64,000 nt of DNA from Gigantopelta aegis (taxonomy: Eukaryota > Mollusca > Gastropoda > Neomphalida > Peltospiridae), in NCBI RefSeq assembly GCF_016097555.1, contig NW_024532779.1, positions 124,001-188,000 of the forward strand, read 5' to 3'. Of this stretch, positions 52,844 to 63,943 are shown one piece after another. Both the position numbers and the translations under genes were made by a program. Below the pieces are notes generated by a model. It saw nothing but the letters and a program-made list of their open reading frames with translations, searched no databases and was not told where the DNA came from. How positions within the stretch are numbered: position 1 is the stretch's first letter; the number at the start of each line of letters is the position of its first letter.

Positions 52844-55752
52844 TTAAAATGGTGGACCAGGTTTTGTGTAACTTTGTGTAGGCACATATCCAGTACTGGT
52901 AGGTTGCCTGCTACTGGCAGAGCCACTCCCTCCAGATGAGTATTACTACCCGGACGATGTTGATGATTAGATTGTGGAGACAAGGAAGTGACTGAACTTC
53001 CTCCATATCCAGTAGAGAAAGAGGGCATAGAATAAGAAGACTGTTGATGAGGCTGGTGAAATTTCTCCCACCAGTATTACTGTTATTGCGACTAGAGAGT
53101 TCTCCTGTTGTGGGAATACTACCATATCCTGTTTTCATGTGTGAAGAAGTAGACGAAGTGGAAGAGAAGTTCTGAGAGGGCTCAGAGCTAACATAAGAGA
53201 CCCACTGGTAAAACGAGATTCACGTCTAGAACCATGTTGAGGAGATTGATGGGATGGAACTCCATATAACGATTTTCACCCAAAGTCCCTTTACTACCCA
53301 TCATTTGAGAGGGACCAGTGTCTGAAGGGGAAGAAGATATTCCTTTAGAATAATTTACAGATTGATGTGAAAAGGGAGGTGATCCTTGTCTATGTGGTGG
53401 TGGTGGACCACGGCTACTATAATCAGAGTGGCTATCTGAATAATAATCTGTTTCTCTACTATAGTTACTTGTGAGGGCCCACTTCCCCGTACTGTGCTAC
53501 CCTTGAAGGGGTCCTGAATTATTATAGTCATAACCACCAGATCTATATTCACCAGTCCCATAGTCTCTGTAATTAGAAGGAGGTGGGGGCATTGGATCCA
53601 CCATGGGAGATGGATTACCAGGAGGAGGACTATGATAGTTACCAGATAGAGGTAGACTGGAATAACCAGTATTACCTGTTCCTCTTAACTGTCACGCTGG
53701 TAAGGATAATTATCACTATTATCAGACATAGGAGGAGGAGGTGATCTACGTCCATCATAACCCTGACTATTTCCATATGATTGTTCCCTATATTGCCCAG
53801 CACTTCGTCCAGGAGGGCCAAAGTTATCACCACGAGGTCAGGAGGATAATTTGGAGGTGGAGGACCTTGGGCTTGATTATATTGATCATCATAGTAACCT
53901 CTTGTTCCATATGAGTCTGGGGTGGACCACCTGTTTGGTAAAACATCAGCAGCAAGGATATAATTTTAACAGTTAAATATACAACACAACTTACGTGAGC
54001 TTGGATGGTTGCCACCACGACAGGAGGAGGAGGGCCTCCATATGAGTCCCTCAGAGGAGGTTGGTACTGATCCCTTGGGACATTACCAGGGGGCGGAGGA
54101 CCACCATAATAAGCATTAGGAGGAGGTCCTCCACGGTATGATCCATTGTCTCTCTGAGGTGGAGGACCATAAGGCTGTCTAGAGGATGGTGGATGTTGTC
54201 CATGACTAGGAGGGCCTTCATATTGTCCACCAGGAGCAGGTGGAGAATGGGAGTATCCAAAGGTTTTACGGATAGGCCTAGGAGGATGTGAAGGTCCACC
54301 CATGTGTCCTGAGGATGTGGTGGTAAGCCTCCAGGTGGAGGTGGATTATAATGAGGATGACTACCCCCGCCATGTTGAGGAGGTGGACCATCCATCCTTC
54401 CAGCCATAGGAGGGCCTGGAGGACCAGGAGGAAATCCCATTCTTGGGAAAGGAGGTTGGTTTGGAGGGGGAGGACCATAAGGATCCTGAATATACATCAC
54501 ATTACGTTCATCTCTTCCAGGATATCTAGCTGGTTCAGTTTCTCTTTCCCTCTCTCTGCTGCGCCAACGATCTTTAGGAGATGAACTACGACTACGGTAT
54601 CGTCTTGGAGATGGACTTCGTCGCTTTAGACGAGCCTCATCTCTTCGACCCGAGTCCACCACGGTCTGGTTTCTCTTGGCCCACCACGGCCAGCCTACCA
54701 CCTGGTGGACCTCCTCCTCTGTGTGCAAACTCTCTAGTAGCTTAAACCCATCTATATCCTATGGACAACACACACAACTTTCATAAAAATATACATTAGA
54801 CATCTCATCACTGTTATTCACAAAATATTTATTGACTGTCTTTTGTATCTATTCAACTACTTTACCATAGCAGATCAAAGAAGTCTACTTCCAAAGAACA
54901 TTTGTCAGGAATAAGTCTAAATTTTTAGTTGGCAGAATACAAGAACAAGATGACTAAGTCACTCTCCATAAAAAAACAAAAACAGTGAATTAACTAAGGG
55001 GCATTATTAAGGAGAAGGCCTTCAACAAAAATTTATAGGATTTAGGTGCTTAAATCTCTCTTCCCTCTCATACACATCACTAATGTCACTATCACACCCC
55101 TCATGCTCTCCCTCTCACCCTCCCATTCATTCTCTAATGGCTTCTTCGGCATTTTCAACTCGACGGTAGCGTATAAAAGAGAAGTTCCTTGGTTTATCAG
55201 TGTCCCCTCTCTTTTGGAGTAAATACTACCAAAGAAGAATATCAAATACTATCAATGATTAATCACGAGGAGTATGAGAATTAACTCCGTTACTTTGACC
55301 AACTCAATAGCGTCTAGTGGATATTTTGCCTGGTATGTGGTGTGTGTGCGCGTGTGTGTGTGTGCGTATGTGTGTGTGTGTGTGTGTGTGTGCACGCATA
55401 TATAGGCTCATCATAATCATAAAGTTAGTCATCAAGTGTGTAATGAGTAGAAAGAGGTAATCAAGTGGGATAATCAAAATATATGTTTAGACTAGTAGAG
55501 ATATGTTTTAAAAATGCATAACTAAGTTGACTTATAGATAGTCCTCATTTTCAAGCTTTATCTACCACTGCATCATAATATCAGTATGATGATCAATAAC
55601 TACATCATCAATCATCTTTTCCACTTATCTAAACCTTACAATCGTCAATTCTGCCGTATTTTTTTCAAACATAATTTGAAGTCTCGAGAAGTTGTGTTGG
55701 GAGGATAATTCTTGACAATGATACGGCCAGGATGATCTTTTAAGTTTGCCAT
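52844..55752 (-). CDS. RRM plus SR and Pro/Gly-rich RNA-binding protein
   Basis: Probable SR-family-like splicing or RNA-processing protein. The start is MANLKDHPGRIIVKNYPPNT, the beginning of an RRM with RNP2-like IIVKNYP. It continues as YGRIDDCK, then the RNP1-like block KPRNFSFIRYRRVENAEEAI (55150-55260), similar to the SRSF2 RRM. DGFKLL near 54745 may complete the fold. An SR stretch follows (RRSPSPRRYRSRSSSPKDRW). A long Pro/Gly-rich tail has repeated GPPPP and YGGPPPP segments; the C-terminus is Ser/Gly/Tyr-rich and ends SYTKPGPPF with a stop at 52844. The RRM frame breaks at an A-run near 55655, and the tail switches frame near 54300 and several times between 53000 and 53850, in G/C-rich runs. 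The exact orthologue is not recognised. Confidence 0.75.
55338..55393. repeat. (GT)n microsatellite
   Basis: GTGTGCGCGTGTG-type repeat with CG and TA interruptions, in an SR-type gene intron. Confidence 0.9.
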
Positions 55753-56419
55753 CACTAAACTGGAGCAAGAACTACATTTATAATTACGAATAACATATTT
55801 GTAGGAAAGGAAAAACATTAACACTTACAAAAAAAAATGGCGTCCAATATTTATATTATATATATAATAGATTATAAATTAAGTCATTAAGTGCATTTCT
55901 ATAACGTCCTCACTGATTTGATAAACTTTAGTGTCTTCTCTCTTCTTTAGTGTGCTTGTAAATCACTTTAATATATCTGGTAAAGAAAGCCAAACAATTG
56001 ATTTGAACGACACGAGGTATGCTATAACCACGCCCCTTAAATAATTATTAGGCTGAAAATAATGAGCCACACCTACTTTAATGATACTCGCATTTGCTCC
56101 ATGGATCCATCAAGACAGCCATTAGCCAGAGAAAGTTATCCAAACTTCTAATGCCTTCTTTTCAAGTTTTTATTGCATTCACTGATGTGAGCAGAAGTTG
56201 CATGCTGTGAGTTGATTATATAATTTTACTTTCAATTATGATCATTTGTTTTAGTCAACATCATTGTGACATTACCTTACAAAGATGAAGCTGTTATACT
56301 CGTTGTTAACAATTGTAGGCTAGAATAGATAAAGTACTGTATGTATTATATGTATTATATTTAGAAAGACATTAATTTTAGTTAATTAATCAGATCAATT
56401 AAAAAATCAATTAATGTTG

Positions 56420-56462
56420 GTCACGCGCGGTGAAGTTTTTCCCGCCAAATCGTCACGCGTTT
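56420..56462. promoter_or_regulatory. GC-rich patch with E2F-like and ACGCGT motifs
   Basis: TTTCCCGCCAAA (56438-56449) is an E2F consensus. It is flanked by GTCACGCG at both sides, and ACGCGT lies at 56455-56460. This is the only GC-rich island in the neighbourhood and lies about 690 bases upstream of the SR-type gene. It may be that gene's promoter or that of an unannotated plus-strand transcript. Confidence 0.4.
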
Positions 56463-56589
56463 TGTATCTTGTGTTTGTAAAAATGAAGCATGACAGAGAT
56501 GTCTTGATAATATAAAATAAGTCCATTTTTGCAAGCTTATGTTAGGTCAACAGACCCCCGTGGGTCTTCGTCGCTACGACTCATCTCTT

Positions 56590-57432
56590 CGCTGATGGTT
56601 TGACAGTTCTCAGTTCTCTAATACTTGGATTATATTCACTAATATTTGACAGTTCTGATATTTGGATTTTCACTGATATTTTGACAGTTCTGATATTTTT
56701 GGATTATTCACTGATATTTTGACAGTTCTGATATTTTGGATTATTCACTGATATTTTGACAGTTCTCAGTTCTCTGATATTTGGATTATTCACTGATATT
56801 TTTGACAGTTCTGATATTTTGGATTATTCACTGATATTTTTGACAGCTCTCAGTTCTCTGATATTTGGATTATTCACTGATATTTTGGATTATTCACTGA
56901 TATTTTTGACAGCTCTCAGTTTTCTGATATTTGGATTATTCACTGATATTTTGACATCTGATATTTTGGATTATTCACTGATATTTTGACAGTTCTGATA
57001 TTTTGGATTATTCACTGATATTTTGACAGTTCTGATATTTTTGGATTATTCACTGATATTTTGACAGCTCTCAGTTTCTCTGATATTTGGATTATTCACT
57101 GATATTTTGACAGTTCTGATATTTGGATTATTCACTGATATTTTGACAGCTCTCAGTTCTCTGATATTTGGATTATTCACTGATATTTTGACAGTTCTGA
57201 TATTTTTGGATTATTCACTGATATTTTTGACAGCTCTCAGTTCTCTGATATTTGGATTATTCACTGATATTTTGACAGTTCTGATATTTTGGATTATTCA
57301 CTGATATTTTTGACAGCTCTCAATTCTCTGATATTTGGATTATTCACTGATATTTTGACAGTTCTGATATTTTGGATTATTCACTGATATTTTGACAGCT
57401 CTCAGTTCTCTGATATTTGGATTATTCACTGA
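56590..57432. repeat. Alternating 37/46-bp minisatellite
   Basis: About 20 units built from TTCACTGATATTTTGACAG, TTCTGATATTTTGGATTA and, in longer units, an inserted CTCTCAGTTCTCTG. Short and long forms alternate. Frames across it read as FGLFTDILT repeats, but stops interrupt them. Confidence 0.95.
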
Positions 57433-57588
57433 TTTTCTCTTGATGAAAAGGTGAGTCGCTCTCCTGCCTGCTCTCTTCTGTCTTCTTCCTTCAAGCCTTC
57501 TTTCCTCTTCTTTTAATTTTTTTTTAATTTTATTTTGGGCCTCCAGCCCATACACCATACACACACTCATACAATCCCTAAAAATCAT

Positions 57589-57660
57589 CTCCCCCCTGCC
57601 GCGCGGCGGCCTAAAAAAAATTTTTTTTAATATCTCAGGCCGCCGAGTGGCGGGGGGGAG
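57589..57660. repeat. GC-rich inverted repeat with A8T8 centre
   Basis: Arms of 24 bases (57589-57612 and 57637-57660) begin CTCCCCCCTGCCGC and end GGCGGGGGGGAG. They enclose AAAAAAAATTTTTTTT and a few extra bases. GC content is far above the surroundings. Confidence 0.85.
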
Positions 57661-57944
57661 CTCTGATCTTCTAGGGTGCGTGTGTGTGTGCTGTGTGGTG
57701 TGTGTGTTGGTTGGCTCCTTTTCACTTCCTCTGTCTCTCTTCACTCTCTATCCACTCATTGTCACCATCAGTTCATAACTACTCTCTTTTTCTTTCCCTG
57801 CAGGAGCAGCACTGGTGAAAAAGGTGAGCTGTCTTTCCATCCATCCATCCATCCATTCTTTAGTAATCCAGTTGTTATTCTCTCTTTCTCCCTCTATGTT
57901 CTCAACTTGTGGACTCTTGGGAACTTTTCTATCTTCTCTTTTCT

Positions 57945-58185
57945 ACAATTGCTGGATTGGAGACCTTCACTGGACTTCTTGGGGACTCTTCAACTGCTGG
58001 ACTGGGAGACCTTCACTGGACTTCTTGGGGACTCTTCAACTGCTGGATTGGAGGCCTTCACTGGACTTCTTGGGGACTTTTCAACTGCTGGATTGGAGGC
58101 CTTCACTGGACTTCTTGGGGACTCTTCAACTGCTGGACTGGAGACCTTCACTGGACTTCTTGGGGACTCTTCAACTACAGAGACT
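57945..58185. repeat. 45-bp minisatellite with open reading frames
   Basis: Five units of 45-46 bases: GGCCTTCACTGGACTTCTTG, then GGGACTCTTCAACTGCTGG. The unit is 15 codons and all three plus-strand frames are open across it; one reads LEAFTGLLGDSSTAG per unit. No gene is supported, but see the finding on nearby splice-like signals. Confidence 0.9.
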
Positions 58186-58950
58186 CTTATTTTTTGTTAG
58201 AATTTTTTTTTTTTTTTTTTTTTTTTGTTTTTTGTTAGAAATTTTTTAGCTTTTTCTATTATAATAAATTGTCTTTTAAAAACATTTTCACTGAAATTTT
58301 CAAAAGTCAATCTTAACTTTAGTTTCTACAATATTTTAAGTTAAAAATTAACTAAATTTTAGTTTAGGATTCAATTTCTTTTGAAACTTTTTATTCTTAT
58401 CATTGTTGTTGTTATATACTATAATTATACCAAAGTCTTATTTTTTTACAACTATAGTATTATACATCATTAGAAAATTTTTTTTTTCTAAATTTATCAT
58501 GTTGTCATGACAACTATGCAGTGAGCAGTCTCTACTGATTAGAACCAGATACAAATCCATCGCTAACTTCAATCACTTCACATGTATCAAAAGAAAATTA
58601 ACAAGTAGTGTAATTAAAATAATTAATAAATTAATATAACTACAACAAAAACACTTAGTCTTAATGAGGTCTTGTTGTTGTTATATCTGCTGAGCTATTA
58701 TTTAGTGCTTGCTTTTTTGTCTTTATTTATTGACATCTGCATGTCAAAATATTTGTTTTATTGTATTCATTTCATATTACTAATGTAAAATTTCATTATG
58801 TCCCTTTTTATGTTACAAAAAATAAAAATCATTACCTAAATAAACACTCTTCTTCTATCTAACAGTTCAAGCATAAGGCAATCAATTCACGTGAGAGAAT
58901 GCAATAAAACTTGAAGAAAGGGTTAAAAATTTGGATAACTTTCTCCGGCT
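58186..58950. other. Upstream region of the chitinase gene
   Basis: Begins with a T-run near 58203-58226, then AT-rich sequence to the chitinase ATG. No gene seen. The chitinase promoter should lie in its last part. Confidence 0.4.
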
Positions 58951-60708
58951 ATGGATGTCAAGATCTTCCTTGGTGTATTTATATCCTCATTGCTTCTGTG
59001 TTGCAACCAAGCTGATGGAAAACGAATGATGGGGGCATACTTTGCGAAACTGGGCCCAGTATCATACAGCGCCATATACCTATACTCCTGATGACCTTGA
59101 GCCAATCATAGGTCACATAGACCAACTGATGTATTCCTTCCTCTACTTTGATGACCAGTTTGCAGTGAAGACAATAGAACCTAAAGATCCTCAATTTATT
59201 GCTAAAATTGTCTCATACAAGCAGTCTAACCCCAACTTGAAAGTGATAGCATCTATTGGAGGATGGAACTTTGGATCAACTAAATTTAGTAAGATGGTCA
59301 GCTCCTCAAATAGTCGAAGTGCTTTTATCACCTCTCTCAAAAGTGTCCTCCAACAATACCAATTTGATGGAGTGGATATTGACTGGGAATATCCCTGCAG
59401 TGAACCACGTGATGACTACATTAAATTACTTGTAATAATATTCGACAAGACCATGATGATGGTGGTAAATGTCCAGATGACACAGATAATCTTTACTCAC
59501 TTGTTCAAGAGATGCGTCAGGCACTAGGATCTAGCATGTTTTATTAGCCTGACTAGTCCTGCCTCTCAGAGCAATGGGAGAAAGTTCGTCTGAAGGACAT
59601 GTCACAATATGTTGACTATTGGCATGTAATGTCTTATGATTATACAGTATCTGATATTACAAATTCTAAAATCACTGCTCCTAATTCTCCCCTGTACACT
59701 CCACCAATCACAGGAATTGCCCAATGGAGTCTTAATTATACAGGTTAAACATAATGTAATAATTTGTTACTAATAATCTTTGGTTTTTTAGTGACTGGAT
59801 ATCTTGCAGCAGGAGTGCCCTCAAACAAAATAATGGTCGGAATACCCTTATATGGGCATACATGGTAATGTAATGTTGTATTAATATACATTATAAATAG
59901 TTTTAATATAGGTATGTGCCTGGGCTTACTGGAACTCAGTGGCAAAAATTTGGATTGAATGCTTCCATTCAAGGTAAATAAAGTAACCAACACTTCATTG
60001 ATTATATGTAGCTGTATGTTTTTGATACTAATTGTCTTTTAAATAAACAATTGGGAAAAGAATGTGTATGGTAGTATTGCAAATAGTTGAGAAGGTTTGT
60101 GGGAAGAGAACAATGACTATTGCTTAAGTCAAAATAGAATTTTTAAATGACCACATTTCAATGTAGGACAATGTTGTGGTCCTTTCAAAAACACATATGG
60201 AGCTCTGTATGGTAAAGGTTCTCAACTGTGTGGTACGTACATGTATAGTGAGATTGTAGCAGCTGGACCATCATACTACTTTGATCAGGAAACTCAAACA
60301 GCCATTGGATATATGACTAAAGACTCTGGAGATGGCTGGACCAAAGCCGGGACATGGTTTACATTCAATGACAAGAACTCGATTTCTGCTATTACCAAAT
60401 ATATCAGTGAGTAAAATATAGTCCCATATGATATTAAGGTGTATTGAAATACCATCTGACCTTTTCCCATCCAGATGACAATAATCTTGGAGGAGCCTTC
60501 ATTTTCGATACATCCGAAGATACTGTTGATTTTAGCACTGGTCAGTTCACTTATGAACTAACTAATGCTATTATCTCGGGTCTTGCTGGTACTAGTATGT
60601 GTGCACCATCTCTTACAGGATCATGCAATGTCTGCCACAAGTGTTGTAAATCTTACCTCACTAATGAGCGTGATTGCAATGCCCCCCCCCCCCCCCCCCC
60701 CCACCCCC

Positions 60709-60783
<75 letters not shown>

Positions 60784-60792
60784 CCCTCCCCC

Positions 60793-60826
<34 letters not shown>

Positions 60827-61060
60827 AGCCCCCGCCCCCCCCCGGCCCTCCCCCCCCCCCGCCCCCTCCCCCCCCGCCCCCCCCCCCCCCCCCCCCCCCG
60901 CCCCCCCCCCCCCCCCCCCCCCCGCCCCCTCCCCCCACCCCACCCCCCCCCCCCCCCCCCCCCCCCCCCGCCCACCCCCGCCCCCCCCCCTGTGTCCCCC
61001 CCCCCCCGCCCCCCCCCCCGCCCCCGTGCTATTCATTGCAAAAAACTAACTGCTTTAAAC
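58951..61060 (+). CDS. Secreted GH18 chitinase-family protein
   Basis: Glycoside hydrolase family 18 enzyme, predicted to cleave chitin or related polymers outside the cell. The start MDVKIFLGVFISSLLLCC is a clear signal peptide, then GKRMMGAYF. The catalytic motif DGVDIDWEYP is intact at 59366-59395 (DxxDxDxE with the acid Glu). Other GH18 blocks are VIASIGGWNFGSTKFS, YWHVMSYDY (the Met-Ser-Tyr-Asp segment), GIPLYGHTW and NLGGAFIFDTSEDTVDF. A Cys-rich end follows (SCNVCHKCCKSYLTNERDC). Exons: 58951-59743, 59792-59864, 59912-59973, 60167-60406, 60475-about 61060. Frame breaks at an A-run near 59047, around 59430 and around 59545 fit assembly indels. After the Cys-rich part the reading frame enters a C-rich tract, so the true end and any chitin-binding domain cannot be read. 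No second catalytic domain is seen. Confidence 0.93.
60681..61027. repeat. C-rich homopolymer tract at the chitinase 3' end
   Basis: About 345 bases of C with scattered G, A and T. Read forward it gives polyproline, in reverse polyglycine. Its length is probably unreliable. A shorter proline-rich (mucin-like) linker is possible in the real protein. Confidence 0.9.
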
Positions 61061-61188
61061 TAACATAACATTATGCTAACATAATATTATGCTGCTGTGA
61101 TAAGAAATCAATTTTTACTTAATTTTGTCCACGAGTGATATATTTTTAAAAAGAGTGATATTGGTTGTTAAAACATTCATTCTACAAT

Positions 61189-63390
61189 TCAACATACTTT
61201 TAAACGTTCTATATTCATGTCAGTTCCAGTACTGCATTCAAGAGTGCGGTACTCTTGAAGAAGTGACAAAAGAGATTCATGACTAGTCTCAAATAGACTT
61301 GTATCCATGCCATCTACTTTAGTGTAGTGATGAACGTGAGCCTAAATAGAAAAACTAATAACTAAAGGATCTTTCTTGTGATTGTAACTTGCCTTTCTTT
61401 TGTAGAGTTTTTGAAAACTTTGACTGATTTCTTCCAGTCTATCTGCAAAACATGTATTGTTGGCAAGAGCTAATAGAGAATAAGGCTGTATCCATGAATA
61501 AAAAGAAATGAAACAGATTAAGACAAACTTGATTTAATGGTGGAACAGAACAAAGACCTGTCTTCCAAACTTCCTGATTCCAGTGGACAAATTCAAAGAC
61601 GGTCTCAGCCTTTGTGTTTAAAAAAATCATACCCATTATATCATGCATTGCACTACCACCACTCACCTTCAATATTCTTTCTAACATCTGATATGCTCAC
61701 TTTACCTCTTAACATCAAAGCACAAGCCAAGTACCTAGGCATATAAAGTAAAAACAGTATTCATTAGTGTAATATTGGTCTCACATTCCATGTTTAGGAT
61801 CAGTCTTCAACAGCTGACAATCTCGAGAAAAAGCATCTGAAAAAGCTTGATCCAATCTAAGAAGAAAAAAATATAGTTTTTCTCTTTTCTTCTCTCTTTC
61901 AACCTTCTAGGAAGAAGACCAAACTCCTTGTACATTATAGAGTGGGGTCATGGCTGGAATGAGGTAATGTAGACGTGGAAATGGAACAAGATTCATTATA
62001 ATCTCATTGAGATCTACATTTAAAGACCCTTCAAACCTTGAAGCACTGAAAGTACAATTTAAAATGGCAACACTATCAAATAACACTTACTGACCTGGTC
62101 AAATTAAGCAGCAAGTTAGCAATAATATTGTTCATATCATCAAATGGGTTTTTCCTCCTTCAGAGCACCTCTTTGAACTCCTTTCTCATTCAAACCAGTT
62201 CCTGGTTTGACAGCTGCACTCCCTTTCTTGGTTTGGGAGGCCTTTCTTACAGTATGACAGATATCCAGTAATGCCTAATGTATAATAAAATGATGATACA
62301 AATATTTGTACATTTAAAGGACCTGGTTTTCAATGGGTAGAACGCAGTCTGCTTTTGATGTTAATTCATTAGTGCTAAAACACTAAATGTAGCCTAAAAT
62401 ATAACAGCATTACTAATAATAGTAACATTTACCAGTTATATGGTGAGGTAATAACGTCATCATCAGCACTGGGAAATGCAGGTAATACAAATCTATGGAC
62501 AGAAAACTTGAAAAGCTAATTTGAATTTTTAAAATTTGATTCAAACCTGTATACATCTGGATACTCATTCTGGAGTAAATCCAGAATCTTAGTACCAACA
62601 CCGGAACCAGTCCCCTAATCAAACGAAAATTTTAAACCTCTAATGTTAATTTCTATCCACCTCCTCCCATTGAATGAAGTAGAAAAAATGATTGAAGACA
62701 ATCGCAATGTTCAGCTGCTTTACGAACTATCTCTAGCATCTGCTCTTGATATTGGCTACCATACAATTTATTACCAACTGCCCTAATAAAATATGGGTTA
62801 GCCTTATACATAAATCCTCTTAACTAACCATTATTACCGGACCCAGAGACATCAGTAATAAGTTGCTGGTGATCAAATATTTCTCCCAGAGGACTACGCA
62901 ATAACTCACTGACCACACCTCCTCCATATCAACTAAAACAGCCTGAACAAAAAACTTAATTATTTTATTTGTAAGTCGTACACATGCCCTAGCTTTTAAT
63001 ACTGATATCTTCGTCTTTCCTTCTCCATACGGTAGATCTTGACCCCTAAATTAATTGATTAAGGATTGTGGACTAGAACTTATGCAACTCTGACCTTGAG
63101 TCAACATTTCTAAAGAAACTACTCAATGGTTCATCATATGCTCCACCCTGTGTCACAATAATACCATTGAGTGTTACAACAATATAGTAATATACCTTAT
63201 TCCAATGTGCATGTTCTCGCAAAGCAAGGTCCCAGAAGCAGCGACCAACCTGTTACCATAGTAACTAATAAAACTTCAGTTGGCAAGTATTTACCTGGTT
63301 ACCACATTGACCCACTAGTTAAGAGAGACATATTATAGGTATAGTATTAAATGTAAGTATCTAACCTTGGATAATTATGGATTGAACCAT
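61189..63390 (-). CDS. TUBE1: TUBE1, epsilon-tubulin
   Basis: Epsilon-tubulin is a centriole/basal-body GTPase needed for triplet microtubules, so this animal keeps canonical centrioles. The first exon encodes MVQSIIIQ and splices to VGQCGNQ, as in human MTQSVVVQVGQCGNQ. Next come GRCFWDLALREHAHWNK, YDEPLSSFFRNVDSR, LVDMEEGVVSELLRSPLGEI and SGSGNNWAVGNKLYGSQYQ. EHCDCLQSFFLLHSMGGG then joins TGSGVGTKILDLLQNEYPD (the GGGTGSG nucleotide loop, split by an intron at about 62643-62612). The end contains FVHWNQEVWKTGLCSVPP, LALANNTCFADRLEEI, KLYKRKAHVHHY and ESLLSLLQEYRTLECS, and stops after IERLKVC. Many introns are only 45-60 bases. One or two breaks occur in the middle. Identity is firm; internal exon edges are approximate. 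Confidence 0.95.
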
Positions 63391-63823
63391 CTCCAAGAGG
63401 TATAACACAGACAGATTAAATAAATCCCAGTAAATTGAATTATTGATTTATTACTGGAGATTTCATTTGAAATTTCAAGGATATCAGTCTCTCTAAGATT
63501 TCCAATATTTCACCTGATTTCTGTGGAATTTTCACTAAGATTTTGAAATATTTCAAAGGTTGCAAAAAGATTGTGTTCAGTTATATATAGACCTGTAGTC
63601 AGTATTTCATACTGGGACACGAGATACCATGTCTGAGGTAAGTATCTACTTAACTATTATAATATAGGTTGTTGCAGTTATTGTCACTATGGCGGCTGTT
63701 GATATTAAATTTTTTATGGAGATCATGGACTCAACTTACAAATTTAAGTATATATTTCAACTGCAAACACGTGGTAACTATTGTTCGAGGGTGTGAGTGA
63801 ATTAACTTAAGCCCCACCTTTGA
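63391..63823. other. Intergenic upstream of TUBE1
   Basis: Contains the TUBE1 promoter side. ATGTCTGAG followed by GTAAGT at 63629-63643 could be a plus-strand first exon, but nothing recognisable follows in the window. Confidence 0.35.
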
Positions 63824-63943
63824 TTAACGAGTCTCAAGTTTCAAATTAAACTCTCTCTGAAATTCTCTTTGTTGTTTATCTATAATGGCTTGTCTAGCGT
63901 CCAAGGTATCTTTTCCACTCAGTATATTAAGACCAACGTAAGA
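63824..63943 (-). CDS. Final exon of an unrecognised minus-strand gene
   Basis: On the minus strand a TTTAG acceptor is followed by 39 codons and TAA. The peptide is SYVGLNILSGKDTLDARQ then AIIDKQQREFQREFNLKL and ends ETR. The charged, helical composition and clean splice acceptor suggest a genuine last exon. The rest of the gene lies beyond the right edge or upstream in the last 60 bases. I do not recognise the family. It ends about 430 bases from the start of TUBE1, in tandem with it. Confidence 0.55.
   Translation of the reverse strand, partial: SYVGLNILSGKDTLDARQAIIDKQQREFQREFNLKLETR

Noticed and set aside
60565-61068. Long polyproline and polyglycine reading frames
   Set aside because: They are products of the C-rich tract; only the frame joined to the chitinase is possibly partly real.
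63629-63643. Plus-strand first exon ATGTCTGAG with GTAAGT donor
   Set aside because: Only three codons and no recognisable downstream exon in the window; kept as a note only.
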